Source: an uncultured Oscillospiraceae bacterium (GTDB lineage: Bacteria; Bacillota; Clostridia; Oscillospirales; Oscillospiraceae). From it: a DNA stretch of 41,751 nucleotides. Under the pieces are notes generated by a model. That model worked only from the letters and a program-made list of their open reading frames with translations. It made no database searches and was not told the DNA's origin. Below are positions 16,791-25,467 of this stretch, piece by piece. The position numbers were made by a program, and so were the translations under genes. Location: NCBI GenBank assembly GCA_944387845.1, contig CALXGH010000008.1:1-41751 (forward strand), in the 5' to 3' direction. Position 1 is the stretch's first letter. Each line of letters opens with the position of its first letter.

Positions 16791-17657
16791 TCACTCTGTA
16801 AAGTGGATATGGTTATTTATATGGTCCTCACAGAAGCAGTGGTAGCCCGCGCATTTTGAGCAGTAGCGGAACTGGAGATGTGGATACTCCGCGTCGGTTC
16901 TGCCGCAGACGGCACATTTATGCCGGTAAGGTGCGTTAGATTGCTGTTTTTCTGTTTTCCTCGTCTCCTGCCTGAAATGAGAGGCGGATTTTGAGTACTT
17001 CATTTTGTTGAAGCTGACATTTCCCTTGATTGCGTATCTTAAATCCCCGTAGCAGAAAATCAGGTAGTTCAGTATTGGAACCAGCGGGAAGAGGTTCAGT
17101 GGGAACGGATTTGAGAGAATACCGGCGATAAACAAAATGCCATCGAACAGGGCCAGGTATTTCATCTTTATCGGTATTATAAAGAACAAAAGCACAATGT
17201 TGTCAGGAAACAGCGTAGCGTAGGCGAAGAACAGGGACAGGTTCAAATAATATGAAGAGATGCCCACATAGGACGCGTCCATAGCCAGGCTGATGATTAT
17301 GCCGTAGAGAGTTGTCAGGATAACGCCGAAGAAATAATAAAAGCTGAATTTTGCCGTACCCCAGGCCATCTCCAAAATCTTAGCAATGATGTAATAGAAA
17401 TAAAGGGAGATGAGGAAGCTGAACAAACTCCATGTAGGCGGTATAAATATATATGTTATAAGTCTCCAGACCTGACCCTGGAGAATAAGGTCCCAGTTGA
17501 AGTATAGCGCGTAAAGGAAATTGTTGTTAGGAGACATCATTACGAGCAGATATACCAGAATATTTCCGCCGATAACATACATCATCAGGTTCGGAATGCC
17601 AAAATTAGGGTGTTTCTGGCAAAATCTCTCGATAATACTCATAGGTGAATACTTCAT
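16791..17657 (-). CDS. Rhomboid-fold membrane protein without catalytic residues, C-terminal Cys cluster
   Basis: The ATG at 17657 with GGAGG upstream gives 288 residues (MKYSPMSIIERFCQKHPNFG). About six membrane helices show rhomboid-like landmarks, including the L1-loop GQVWRLITYIF and an E-x-x-x-G turn (ILEMAWG). The serine motif GxSG is not intact (nearest GISSYY) and the last helix has no catalytic histidine, so proteolysis is unlikely. A cytoplasmic tail of about 45 residues holds CAVC, CSKC and CFC plus histidines (end NNHIHFTE), which looks like a zinc-binding module. It could act as a membrane-protein binding pseudoprotease, in the manner of derlins or iRhoms; that is inference. A possible upstream start at 17702 lacks a ribosome site. 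Confidence 0.75.
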   Translation of the reverse strand: MKYSPMSIIERFCQKHPNFGIPNLMMYVIGGNILVYLLVMMSPNNNFLYALYFNWDLILQGQVWRLITYIFIPPTWSLFSFLISLYFYYIIAKILEMAWGTAKFSFYYFFGVILTTLYGIIISLAMDASYVGISSYYLNLSLFFAYATLFPDNIVLLFFIIPIKMKYLALFDGILFIAGILSNPFPLNLFPLVPILNYLIFCYGDLRYAIKGNVSFNKMKYSKSASHFRQETRKTEKQQSNAPYRHKCAVCGRTDAEYPHLQFRYCSKCAGYHCFCEDHINNHIHFTE

Positions 17658-17929
17658 ATATATCCTCCATTTCGAAAATCGCTCCGTATAACATGGAAGC
17701 AATTTGATTTTACATTATATTTAAATAAAAGTCTATCACATTATTATATACATAATTATAAACACATAATGAAGAGAAGGGGAAAAGTCGGAGAAATTTT
17801 GGAAAATTTAATGATTTGGTAACCATATAAAGAGAGGAGAATAAAATAGTGCTTTAAGTTTTTGTTTATATGTGTTATAGTGTAAAAGTAATTTTGCGCG
17901 TAATATGTCATATTTAAGGATATTTTGGT

Positions 17930-18763
17930 ATGAATAAAAATAATTTTAAGCCAAGGAAGAAAATAGAGAGGCATTTTGACCCATATAAGGGCAGAGAGCG
18001 TGAAGATATGCCTGAGGAACGTGAAGATGACAAGCAGGCCATTGAGGGCAGAAACGCCGTTATTGAGGCGCTGCGAGCTGGCCGTGCCATAGACAAAATC
18101 TTCATCGCCAAGGGCGAGACTGACGCCGCTCTGGGACACATCGCCTCAAAGGCGCGCAGCGCGGGCACGGTGGTTGTTGAGGCAGACAGGAGAAAGCTCG
18201 ACTACATGAGTAGAACAGGCGCTCACCAGGGTGTAATCGCCCTTGCCAGCGTGAAGAGCTATGTCTCTGTGGATGATATTCTGGCATTGGCCCAGGAGAA
18301 GGGCGAAGCGCCTTTTATAATAATCTGCGACGAGATATCAGACCACCACAACCTTGGGGCAATAATCAGGACCGCTGAGTGCGCCGGTGCCCATGGGGTA
18401 ATAATCCCTAAAAGGCGCAGCGCCGGAATTACGGCAATAACGGAAAAAACCTCGGCCGGTGCTGTTGAGTATATGCCTGTGGCCAGGGTCCCAAATATAA
18501 CGGCGGCCATAAAAGATTTGAAAAAACAAGGCGTCTGGATATACGGCACCGCAGCGGACGGGGATACGACCCTTTGGCAGACGGACTTTAAAGGCCCCCT
18601 TGCCCTTATAATCGGCTCCGAAGGAGACGGAATGGGCAGACTTGTTTCAGAAAACTGCGATTTTAAGATTTCTATACCGATGTTTGGAAAAATCTCCTCT
18701 TTGAACGCCTCGGCTTCAGCAGCCGTAGTGATGTATGAGATAGTAAGGCAGAGAAGAGGGTAA
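17930..18763 (+). CDS. rlmB: TrmH/RlmB-family rRNA 2'-O-methyltransferase
   Basis: SPOUT-class methyltransferase, 277 residues. A basic N-terminal extension (NFKPRKKIERHFDP) is followed by the substrate-binding domain (EGRNAVIEALRAGRAIDKIF) and the knotted catalytic domain with the three family motifs: HNLGAIIRTAECAGAHGVI, LALIIGSEGDGMGRLV and FGKISSLNASASAAVVMYE. RlmB methylates G2251 of 23S rRNA in Escherichia coli. The family also includes TrmH-like paralogues, so the target nucleotide is inferred. The gene starts behind AAGGA. No terminator separates it from the ATPase-like gene downstream. Confidence 0.88.
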   Translation: MNKNNFKPRKKIERHFDPYKGREREDMPEEREDDKQAIEGRNAVIEALRAGRAIDKIFIAKGETDAALGHIASKARSAGTVVVEADRRKLDYMSRTGAHQGVIALASVKSYVSVDDILALAQEKGEAPFIIICDEISDHHNLGAIIRTAECAGAHGVIIPKRRSAGITAITEKTSAGAVEYMPVARVPNITAAIKDLKKQGVWIYGTAADGDTTLWQTDFKGPLALIIGSEGDGMGRLVSENCDFKISIPMFGKISSLNASASAAVVMYEIVRQRRG

Positions 18764-18795
18764 GAGAAAGACAAATTTCGGCAGTGGGTGATTAT

Positions 18796-21534
18796 ATGGC
18801 ACGAAAAATAGATGAGCTTGACGATTTGAATTTAGACGACTTCGACTACGAGGAAGAGGAATCCTTTTCTCTGGAGTCCATTCTGGCTGAATACAAAGGC
18901 AGCGCGTATATCGCCGGTGAAAAGAAAACCCCGGCGGATATACTGGACGATGAGGCTGAAAAGATCGTAAGAGAGGTTCTGGGTCAGGAGCAGAGGGAAA
19001 AGATAGAAAAAAGCGAAAAAGCCCGGGACGAGAAGATTGAAGAAACGGCCTATAAGAGAGTGGACGAGCCTGATGACGATGAAATAGAAGAGGCTCACCA
19101 TGAGAAAAAGGGCGGCTTTGGCCATCTCTTTTCCCGGAAGTCAAAGCACGCTAAGGAAGATACAAAGTCGGACGAAGAGTATGAGGAATACCAGGACGAC
19201 CGGCTTGGCGTCAGCATGGAAAAAGACAGCCTGGATGAGGAAAAAGACGTATACAGTCAGTCTGAAGGCGGATTTTTCAGCCGCAGAAGAAAAAATGTCC
19301 AGGCGGAGGAAGACAGTAAAGATATGTCAGATGTCCAGGAGGACAGAATTTCCGGCGCTGGTGTATCTTCCGACGATGAGAGTACATACAGCGGGGAATA
19401 TGATTCTGACCGCATATCGGAAAATGATGACCGCTCCGAGAGCCAGGAGAAAAAGGCTGGCCTTGGAAAGTTCTGGCCGTTCAATTTAGGCAGAAAAAGA
19501 GACGATCTGTGGGAAGACAGCGCCTCTATAAACACATCTGATAAAGCCGAGACCGTGGGAAATGCGGAAAATACAGAAAACACGGAAAACGGGGAAGAGG
19601 AAAATAGGGATGCGTCTTTTGTATCAGCTTTCCTCCATAAGATAAAAACAAAAGCCGCGGGCTTAAAAGAGAAAAGTGCCCATGGTGAAAACGAGGGCGG
19701 ATACGCTGATGCCGACGGCTATGATGATGACGATGATGAAGAAGGTTATATCCAGCAGGTGAACCTTGCTGACAAGATAGCCGGATTTTTAAACAGAAAG
19801 AGCGTAGAATACAAGAAAAGGCGGGCCATGGCTGAAGAGGAGTATGAAAACTCCTTTGAGGACGAGGATGAAGAGCCCTATATTCCTGAGGAAGAGCCAC
19901 CATATAAAGAGGAGACAAGAAGATTTATCGGCGGTCTTGCTTCTCTGGCCCTTCGTGAGATGATAATACTTGTTATCGGCATAATGGCAGTGGCCATAAA
20001 CGTGATGTTCGAGATGGGCGTGTCAATACCGCTTCTGGGCAAAGACCAGTACCTTATCACCGGCGTTCTGCTGATAATGCAGCTTTTGGCAATGGCCCTT
20101 GGTATAGAGGTGCTCATCAGCGGCGTATCGGACCTTATGGCCCTGAAGCCGGGCTCTGAGACTCTTATAATGTTCTCTGCGGTTATAAATTTCGTCGATG
20201 GCCTTGTGATACTACTCAAAAAGGACATGACGATGGGCCTTCCGTACTCAGTTATAACCATCTGTGCAATATATTTCGCTGTTTTAGGCAGAAAATCTTA
20301 CAGACTGGCAATGGCTGAGTCATTTAAGGCAACTGTGGCCTCATCAGAGCCTTCGGCAATCGTCCTTGACGATGACAGCATAGAGGGCAAATACATACTG
20401 AAAAAGACCCAGGGAGACCTCTCCGGCTTCTGGAGAATGGCCACATCCTCCGACCTTGCCGAGGACGCCTTCGGCTATTTCTCACCGGTACTTATGGCCG
20501 CATCGTTTCTGCTGGCTCTGTTTTCGGTATTTCTTAAAAACGAGAGCAGCATATTCATACACTCCCTGGCGTCAATGCTGTCGGTTTCCGCCTCATTTTT
20601 GGCGGTTATCGCCTACGGCCTGCCGTTTAGGCTTTTTACAAAGAAGATGAGAAGCAGCGGCAGTGTAATTGCCGGCTGGCGCGGCGCAGTTGAGATATGC
20701 AGCGCTGACGGCGCTCTTATCGTGGACAGCGACATTTTCCCAAAGGGCACGGTATCAATGTCCGGAGTGAAGATAATAGAAGGCGCCCAGGCAAGCCGTG
20801 TTATCGGCTATACAGGCAGCATTATCATGAAATCCGGGTCAGGGCTTTCTGACGTGTTTGAGGATTTCATGAGGACAAAGGGAATAAACAGACTGAAAGT
20901 TGACCAGTTTTCCTTCTATGAAGGGGGCGGCCTTGGCGGCAGAGTATTCTCAGATGAAGTTCTTGTTGGTCCTGCGGGATTTATGAACCTTATGGGAGTA
21001 AGGATACCTAACAGTATTTTCGAGAGAAACGCCATTTACACGGCGGTAAACAAAAAAGTCGCCGCGGCCTTCAGTCTTAGCTACACACCGTCAAACTCCG
21101 TAAGACGGGCGATGATATCGGTTCTCAAATCGAAAATCAGCCTGTTTTTTGCGGCGAAGGACGCGAACCTTACGCCGAACATGCTTCAGCAGCGGTTCAA
21201 AGTCTCCGTTGACGGGATAGAATACATACCAATCGAGGACTGTTACAGAATATCCTCTGAGGAGGGCTCAAAGCACAGGGAGACTCTTGCGGTAGCGTAC
21301 AGGTCAGGGCTTGGCCCATTTGCCTCTGTAATATCAAACAGCAGGAAGATGGTAAACCTTACGACGATCCTCACTATGATCGCGGTCATAGGCTCGGTTG
21401 TGGGTCTTGCCTTTGTTTTCCTTCTGTGCTGGAGCGGCACTTTCATAGTAAATACGCCTCTGAATCTTCTTATATACATGATGATTATACAGGCAATAGC
21501 CTATCTTCTTATAATCATTTGCAGCCGGCGATAG
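18796..21534 (+). CDS. Degenerate heavy-metal-type P-type ATPase homologue with long acidic N-terminus
   Basis: A 912-residue protein from the ATG at 18796 (an in-frame GTG at 18784 lacks a ribosome site). Residues 1-375 are highly acidic, low-complexity and repetitive. The rest follows a P1B ATPase layout with about eight membrane helices: four at about 388-500, two at 563-612, and two at 857-908. After helix 6, where DKTGT is expected, it has DSDIFPKGT (644-652). An N-domain-like stretch follows (GGGLGGRVFSDEVLVGP, 710-726, then a run resembling the segment before TGDN), but TGDN is replaced by AKDAN (787-791) and no GDGxNDxP exists. The A domain is reduced to about 60 residues with no TGE, and the HP pair is absent. 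Catalysis is not expected. Function unknown; possibly a scaffold or sensor. Confidence 0.75.
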   Translation: MARKIDELDDLNLDDFDYEEEESFSLESILAEYKGSAYIAGEKKTPADILDDEAEKIVREVLGQEQREKIEKSEKARDEKIEETAYKRVDEPDDDEIEEAHHEKKGGFGHLFSRKSKHAKEDTKSDEEYEEYQDDRLGVSMEKDSLDEEKDVYSQSEGGFFSRRRKNVQAEEDSKDMSDVQEDRISGAGVSSDDESTYSGEYDSDRISENDDRSESQEKKAGLGKFWPFNLGRKRDDLWEDSASINTSDKAETVGNAENTENTENGEEENRDASFVSAFLHKIKTKAAGLKEKSAHGENEGGYADADGYDDDDDEEGYIQQVNLADKIAGFLNRKSVEYKKRRAMAEEEYENSFEDEDEEPYIPEEEPPYKEETRRFIGGLASLALREMIILVIGIMAVAINVMFEMGVSIPLLGKDQYLITGVLLIMQLLAMALGIEVLISGVSDLMALKPGSETLIMFSAVINFVDGLVILLKKDMTMGLPYSVITICAIYFAVLGRKSYRLAMAESFKATVASSEPSAIVLDDDSIEGKYILKKTQGDLSGFWRMATSSDLAEDAFGYFSPVLMAASFLLALFSVFLKNESSIFIHSLASMLSVSASFLAVIAYGLPFRLFTKKMRSSGSVIAGWRGAVEICSADGALIVDSDIFPKGTVSMSGVKIIEGAQASRVIGYTGSIIMKSGSGLSDVFEDFMRTKGINRLKVDQFSFYEGGGLGGRVFSDEVLVGPAGFMNLMGVRIPNSIFERNAIYTAVNKKVAAAFSLSYTPSNSVRRAMISVLKSKISLFFAAKDANLTPNMLQQRFKVSVDGIEYIPIEDCYRISSEEGSKHRETLAVAYRSGLGPFASVISNSRKMVNLTTILTMIAVIGSVVGLAFVFLLCWSGTFIVNTPLNLLIYMMIIQAIAYLLIIICSRR

Positions 21535-21560
21535 GCATTTGAAGGTTCGAGAAAAATTTA

Positions 21561-21589
21561 TTGTAATTTAAATTATGTTAGTGTATAAT
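21561..21589 (+). promoter_or_regulatory. Sigma-A-type promoter of the EF-G paralogue
   Basis: TTGTAA (21561-21566), 17-base spacer, perfect TATAAT (21584-21589), with a leader of about 40 bases. This and the codon choice of the gene suggest strong expression. Confidence 0.75.
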
Positions 21590-21637
21590 TTCTCTTAGTC
21601 AATTCTTACAAAGTTTAGATAGAAAGGAAATTAAAAA

Positions 21638-23686
21638 ATGAGCTACGCCACCAAAAATATCCGCAATATTTGCTTTTTAGGCCATAGCGACAGCGGTAAA
21701 ACAACCCTTGCTGAGAGTATGCTTTTCCTGACAGGCGCAATTGACCGTATGGGCAAAATTACAGATGGAAACACGGTCTGCGACTATGACGCAGAAGAGA
21801 TCAAACGTCAGATCACGATTTCCGCGTCCATCGCGCCTGTTGAGTACAACGGGACAAAGATAAATGTTATCGACTGCCCGGGTTATTTCGACTTCGCAGG
21901 TGAGACGGCAGCGGCAGTTCGTGTAGCTGAAGCAGGCATAATCTTCTGCACAGCAAAAGACGGTATCGCCGTCGGCGCTGAGAGAAGCTGGAAGACACTT
22001 AAGGACGCTAAAGTACCCTGCGTATTTTACATCTCCAAGATAGATGAGGATAACGGCGACTACTCAAAGGTTCTTTCCGCACTCCAGGAGAAGTACGGCA
22101 GCATCGTCTGTGCAGTTGCGGCTCCAATGAGCAGCGGTAACGGCGTTATAGATATAGTTCACAATGTTGCTTACAAGACAGAAGGCGGCAAGACTGTAAA
22201 AGTAGACGTTCCTGCTGAGGACGCCGACATGGTTGAAGCCCTCCGTGAGACTCTCGTTGAGACAGCCGCTGGCGCCTCCGAAGAGCTTATGGAGAAGTAT
22301 TTTGAGACAATGGAGCTCTCTGAGGAGGAGATCATCCAGGGTATCAAGCTCGGCATGAAGGACGGCACTGTTGTTCCTGTTCTCTGCGGTAGCGCAATAA
22401 GCTGCATTGGTACAGAATCTGTTATGAAGGCTATCGTTGACTATGTTCCGTCTCCAGATGAGTTCCAGGCTCCTGTTGACGTTGACGGCAACGAAGTTAA
22501 GTGCGATCCTAATGGCCCGACAGTTGCTTTCGTATTCAAGACAGTTTCCGACCAGTTCGGTAAGTTCTCTGTTATTAAGGTTCTCTCCGGCAAGGTTACA
22601 CCGGATGTAGCTCTTAAAAATACACGCACAGCATCTACAGATAAGCTTGGCCGTCTTTACACAATGTGCGGCAAGAAGACAACTGAGATCAAGGAAATCG
22701 GCTGCGGCGATATCGGCGCAATCGGTAAGATGGAATGGAAGACAGGAGACACTGTTTGCCTGCCGAAGAGCGAGGTTACAATGCCTGCTATCGACATTGC
22801 TGAGCCGTGCTATTCTGTTGCCATCGCTCCTAAGACAAAAGGTCAGGACGACAAGGTTGCTTCCGGCCTTACAAGACTTAATGAAGAAGATATCTCCTTT
22901 ACACTGGTTAACAATCCGGAGACAAAGCAGATGGTTATCTCCGGCGCCGGTGATATCCAGATAGATGTTCTCTGCTCCAAGCTGAAATCCCGTTTCGGCG
23001 TTGAGACAGAGCTGAAGCCTGCAAAGGTTGCTTACCGTGAGAAGATCAAGGCAAAAGTTGAAGCTCACGGCCGTCATAAGAAGCAGTCCGGTGGTTCCGG
23101 TCAGTTCGGTGATGTTTGGATCCGCTTCGAGCCACAGGATGAGACTGACGATATGATCTTCGCTGAGGAAGTATTCGGCGGCGCTGTTCCGAAAAACTTC
23201 TTCCCATCCGTTGAAAAGGGTCTGAGAAACTCCATAAGCAAGGGTGTTCTTGCTGGATATCCTCTCGTTGGCCTGAAGGCAACACTCTACGATGGATCTT
23301 ACCACCCGGTTGACTCCAACGATATGGCCTTCCAGACAGCGGCTCGTCTTGCTTACCAGGATGGTATTCCAAAGGCTAAGCCGACTATCCTTGAGCCTAT
23401 TGGCCTTCTGAAGGTTACTATCCCTGACGCTAACCTTGGTGATATCATGTCCGATATCTCCTCCAAGCGCCGTGGTACAGTTCTTGGTATGACAGCTGAA
23501 GACGGCATGCAGATCGTTGAGGCTGAGGTACCTATGGCTGAGATGGGCTCCTACACAATTGACCTTCGTAGCATGACCCAGGGCAGAGGCTCCTTCACAT
23601 GCAAGTTTGTCCGCTATGAGGAAGCTCCGGCAATGGTACAGCAGAAAGTTATCGAAGACGCTAAGAAAGCAGCGGAAGCTGAATAA
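21638..23686 (+). CDS. Elongation factor G paralogue (FusA2/EF-G-like)
   Basis: Translation-factor GTPase with all EF-G domains, 682 residues, somewhat shorter than canonical FusA. G1 is GHSDSGKTT (15-23), but G3 is DCPGYFDF (79-86), with Tyr83 at the catalytic histidine position of DTPGH. G4 reads SKID (133-136) instead of NKxD. Such changes mark the second EF-G group, whose role (ribosome recycling, stress or polyamine-type functions) varies between species. Domain IV (AHGRHKKQSGGSGQFGDVWI) and the C-terminal domain V are intact. Codon use favours CGT, GTT and CTC more than the neighbouring genes, suggesting high expression. Strong AGAAAGGA ribosome site; a GGAA-loop terminator follows. Confidence 0.88.
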   Translation: MSYATKNIRNICFLGHSDSGKTTLAESMLFLTGAIDRMGKITDGNTVCDYDAEEIKRQITISASIAPVEYNGTKINVIDCPGYFDFAGETAAAVRVAEAGIIFCTAKDGIAVGAERSWKTLKDAKVPCVFYISKIDEDNGDYSKVLSALQEKYGSIVCAVAAPMSSGNGVIDIVHNVAYKTEGGKTVKVDVPAEDADMVEALRETLVETAAGASEELMEKYFETMELSEEEIIQGIKLGMKDGTVVPVLCGSAISCIGTESVMKAIVDYVPSPDEFQAPVDVDGNEVKCDPNGPTVAFVFKTVSDQFGKFSVIKVLSGKVTPDVALKNTRTASTDKLGRLYTMCGKKTTEIKEIGCGDIGAIGKMEWKTGDTVCLPKSEVTMPAIDIAEPCYSVAIAPKTKGQDDKVASGLTRLNEEDISFTLVNNPETKQMVISGAGDIQIDVLCSKLKSRFGVETELKPAKVAYREKIKAKVEAHGRHKKQSGGSGQFGDVWIRFEPQDETDDMIFAEEVFGGAVPKNFFPSVEKGLRNSISKGVLAGYPLVGLKATLYDGSYHPVDSNDMAFQTAARLAYQDGIPKAKPTILEPIGLLKVTIPDANLGDIMSDISSKRRGTVLGMTAEDGMQIVEAEVPMAEMGSYTIDLRSMTQGRGSFTCKFVRYEEAPAMVQQKVIEDAKKAAEAE

Positions 23687-23697
23687 TTTGAAACTTT

Positions 23698-23723
23698 TTA
23701 TGGGCGCCGGAAGGCGCCCATAA
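23698..23723 (+). terminator. Intrinsic terminator of the EF-G paralogue
   Basis: Perfect 11-bp stem (TTATGGGCGCC against GGCGCCCATAA) with a GGAA tetraloop, then TTTTAT. It ends 24 bases before the next gene. Confidence 0.9.
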
Positions 23724-23747
23724 TTTTATAAAGGGGAGAATATAGTT

Positions 23748-24323
23748 TTGAATATAACAAGAGACGAGGGTCTTGAGATCCTGAAAAAATACAATAAAGA
23801 ACCTTTCCATATAACCCACGCCCTGACAGTTGAGGGGGTAATGCGCTACTTTGCAAATGAGCTGGGCTATGGCGACGAGGCAGACTACTGGGCAATGGTT
23901 GGACTGCTCCACGATATCGACTTTGAGCTTTACCCGGAAGAGCACTGCGTAAAAGCGGTGGAGCTTCTCCGGGAAAACGGTTTCGACGATAAATTCATCC
24001 ACTCAGTATGTTGCCACGGCTACGGCCTTTGCACAGATGAGAAGCCGGAGCATGAGATGGAAAAGGTGCTCTTTGCCGCCGATGAACTGACAGGCCTTAT
24101 CTGGGCCGCTGCGAAAATGCGCCCGTCAAAGAGCGTTATGGATATGGAAGTTTCAAGCCTTAAAAAGAAGTTCAAGGACAAGAAATTTGCCGCCGGCTGC
24201 TCAAGAGACGTTATTAAAGACGGAGCAGAGACTCTTGGCTGGGATCTTAATAAGCTCTTTGAGATGACAATAATGGCCATGCGTTCCTGCGAGGAGAACG
24301 TAAGGGCGGAAACCGGGGAGTAA
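23748..24323 (+). CDS. HD-domain phosphohydrolase-like protein
   Basis: Product of 191 residues with the HD superfamily metal pattern: H24 in FHITHALTVEGVM, H55-D56 in VGLLHDIDFE, a further histidine in VCCHGYG, and D in FAADELTGLIWA. Proteins of this subfamily are often annotated as hydrolases or as HDIG-domain proteins; the substrate is unknown. The start is TTG at 23748 behind AAGGGGAG. No membrane helix. The gene stands alone between terminators and converges on dapA. Confidence 0.82.
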   Translation: MNITRDEGLEILKKYNKEPFHITHALTVEGVMRYFANELGYGDEADYWAMVGLLHDIDFELYPEEHCVKAVELLRENGFDDKFIHSVCCHGYGLCTDEKPEHEMEKVLFAADELTGLIWAAAKMRPSKSVMDMEVSSLKKKFKDKKFAAGCSRDVIKDGAETLGWDLNKLFEMTIMAMRSCEENVRAETGE

Positions 24324-24428
24324 TTTCTTCGTGCTGGATACGCCGTAAAAAGGGAATTTATGCGCCTGTGATGGCGAAAAGCGGCGCTGATAATATTAAA
24401 TCCCAATTACAATACGGTTCACAAACTT

Positions 24429-24458
24429 AAGCGTGGGTCTTAAATAAGGCCCATGCTT
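24429..24458 (+). terminator. Intrinsic terminator overlapping the dapA stop codon
   Basis: A 13-bp stem with two wobbles (AAGCGTGGGTCTT against AAGGCCCATGCTT), loop AAAT, followed on the plus strand by TTGTATTTTT. It serves the HD-domain gene and overlaps the last codons of dapA on the other strand. Confidence 0.75.
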
Positions 24459-25333
24459 TTGTATTTTTCAAAAATTTTGCGAACTTTCGCCTCGTTCTGG
24501 CTGCCAAGACCTACAAGTGGCAGTCTCGTGTCAGGGGCACATTTTCCTGCAAGATATAAAATGGCTTTTATTGGTATGGGGTTTACTTCAACGAACATGG
24601 CGCTCATAAGCTCGTAGTATTTGAACATAAGCTCTCTTGCCATATCATACTCGCAGTCGTCGCACAGGTCCGTGAGATCCATCATTACTTTTGGAATAAG
24701 GTTCGCGGCAACGGAGATGACGCCACGGCCGCCCAGGGCCATTATCTCAAGGGTCTCATTGTCGTTTCCGCTCCAGACATTGAGATTATCACCACAGAGT
24801 ATTCTTGTCTTTGCGATAAGGTCAAAGTTTCCAGACGCCTCTTTTACGCCGTTGATGCTTTCAATTTCCGATAGGGTCTTGTATGTATCAGCGGAAAATG
24901 ATACGCCGGTGCGGGAGGGGACGTTGTATAAAATTATGGGCAGATCCACGGCACGGGAGATCTCGTAGTAGTGGGAGATAAGCCCGGCCTGAGTTGTCTT
25001 ATTGTAGTATGGTGTAACGATAAGCAGAGCGTCGGCGCCGCAGTCCTGGGCGATTTTTGATTTCTCGATGGCAGTTGCGGTGTTATTTGTACCGCTGCCG
25101 GCAATAACTTTCGATTTTGTGCCCAGGGTGTCTTTGGCGAATTTCAAAACGCTTACGTACTCATCCGGGGTCAGGGTGGCACCCTCACCGGTGGTACCGC
25201 AGACAGTTACAGCTTCGCTGCCTGCTTCAATCTGGTCGCGTAAAAGGTTTTCAAAGCTTTCGTAGTCTATTCTTCCGTTTTTGAATGGGGTTACGATGGC
25301 TGCTGAAGAGCCGGTAAATACAGGTGTTTTCAA
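24440..25333 (-). CDS. dapA: 4-hydroxy-tetrahydrodipicolinate synthase
   Basis: Condenses pyruvate with aspartate semialdehyde, the first dedicated step to diaminopimelate, lysine and the spore compound dipicolinate. The 297-residue TIM barrel shows the key residues: the TTGE motif (47-50), Tyr136 in LYNVPSRTG and the Schiff-base Lys164 in NGVKEASGNF. The start is TTG at 25333 with GGAGG at ideal distance. It is not next to asd or dapB, so it is a stand-alone copy here. It diverges from the SpoIID-like gene and shares its promoter region. Confidence 0.94.
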   Translation of the reverse strand: MKTPVFTGSSAAIVTPFKNGRIDYESFENLLRDQIEAGSEAVTVCGTTGEGATLTPDEYVSVLKFAKDTLGTKSKVIAGSGTNNTATAIEKSKIAQDCGADALLIVTPYYNKTTQAGLISHYYEISRAVDLPIILYNVPSRTGVSFSADTYKTLSEIESINGVKEASGNFDLIAKTRILCGDNLNVWSGNDNETLEIMALGGRGVISVAANLIPKVMMDLTDLCDDCEYDMARELMFKYYELMSAMFVEVNPIPIKAILYLAGKCAPDTRLPLVGLGSQNEAKVRKIFEKYKSMGLI

Positions 25334-25385
25334 GTCAATTCCTCCAAAATTGTTTTTGTCTGCATAAATCTTTGGTTGGATTTTA

Positions 25386-25415
25386 TTTATACTGGAAAAT
25401 AAGTGTGTTTTGTAA
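25386..25415 (-). promoter_or_regulatory. Probable dapA promoter
   Basis: Minus strand: TTACAA (25415-25410), 18-base spacer, TATAAA (25391-25386). A plus-strand TATAAT at 25416-25421 next to it could serve the divergent SpoIID-like gene, although its -35 region is poor. Confidence 0.45.
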
Positions 25416-25467
25416 TATAATGAGATGTAATTCGATAAAATTCGCGGAAATTGGAAAGGATACTACA

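Noticed and set aside
21535..21560. GGTTCGA resembling a tRNA T-loop
   Set aside because: No acceptor, D or anticodon stems can be formed around it.
22064..23305. A 413-codon open frame antisense to the EF-G paralogue
   Set aside because: It is the codon-bias shadow of a highly biased gene: no ribosome site, no recognisable family, and the sense strand encodes all EF-G domains.
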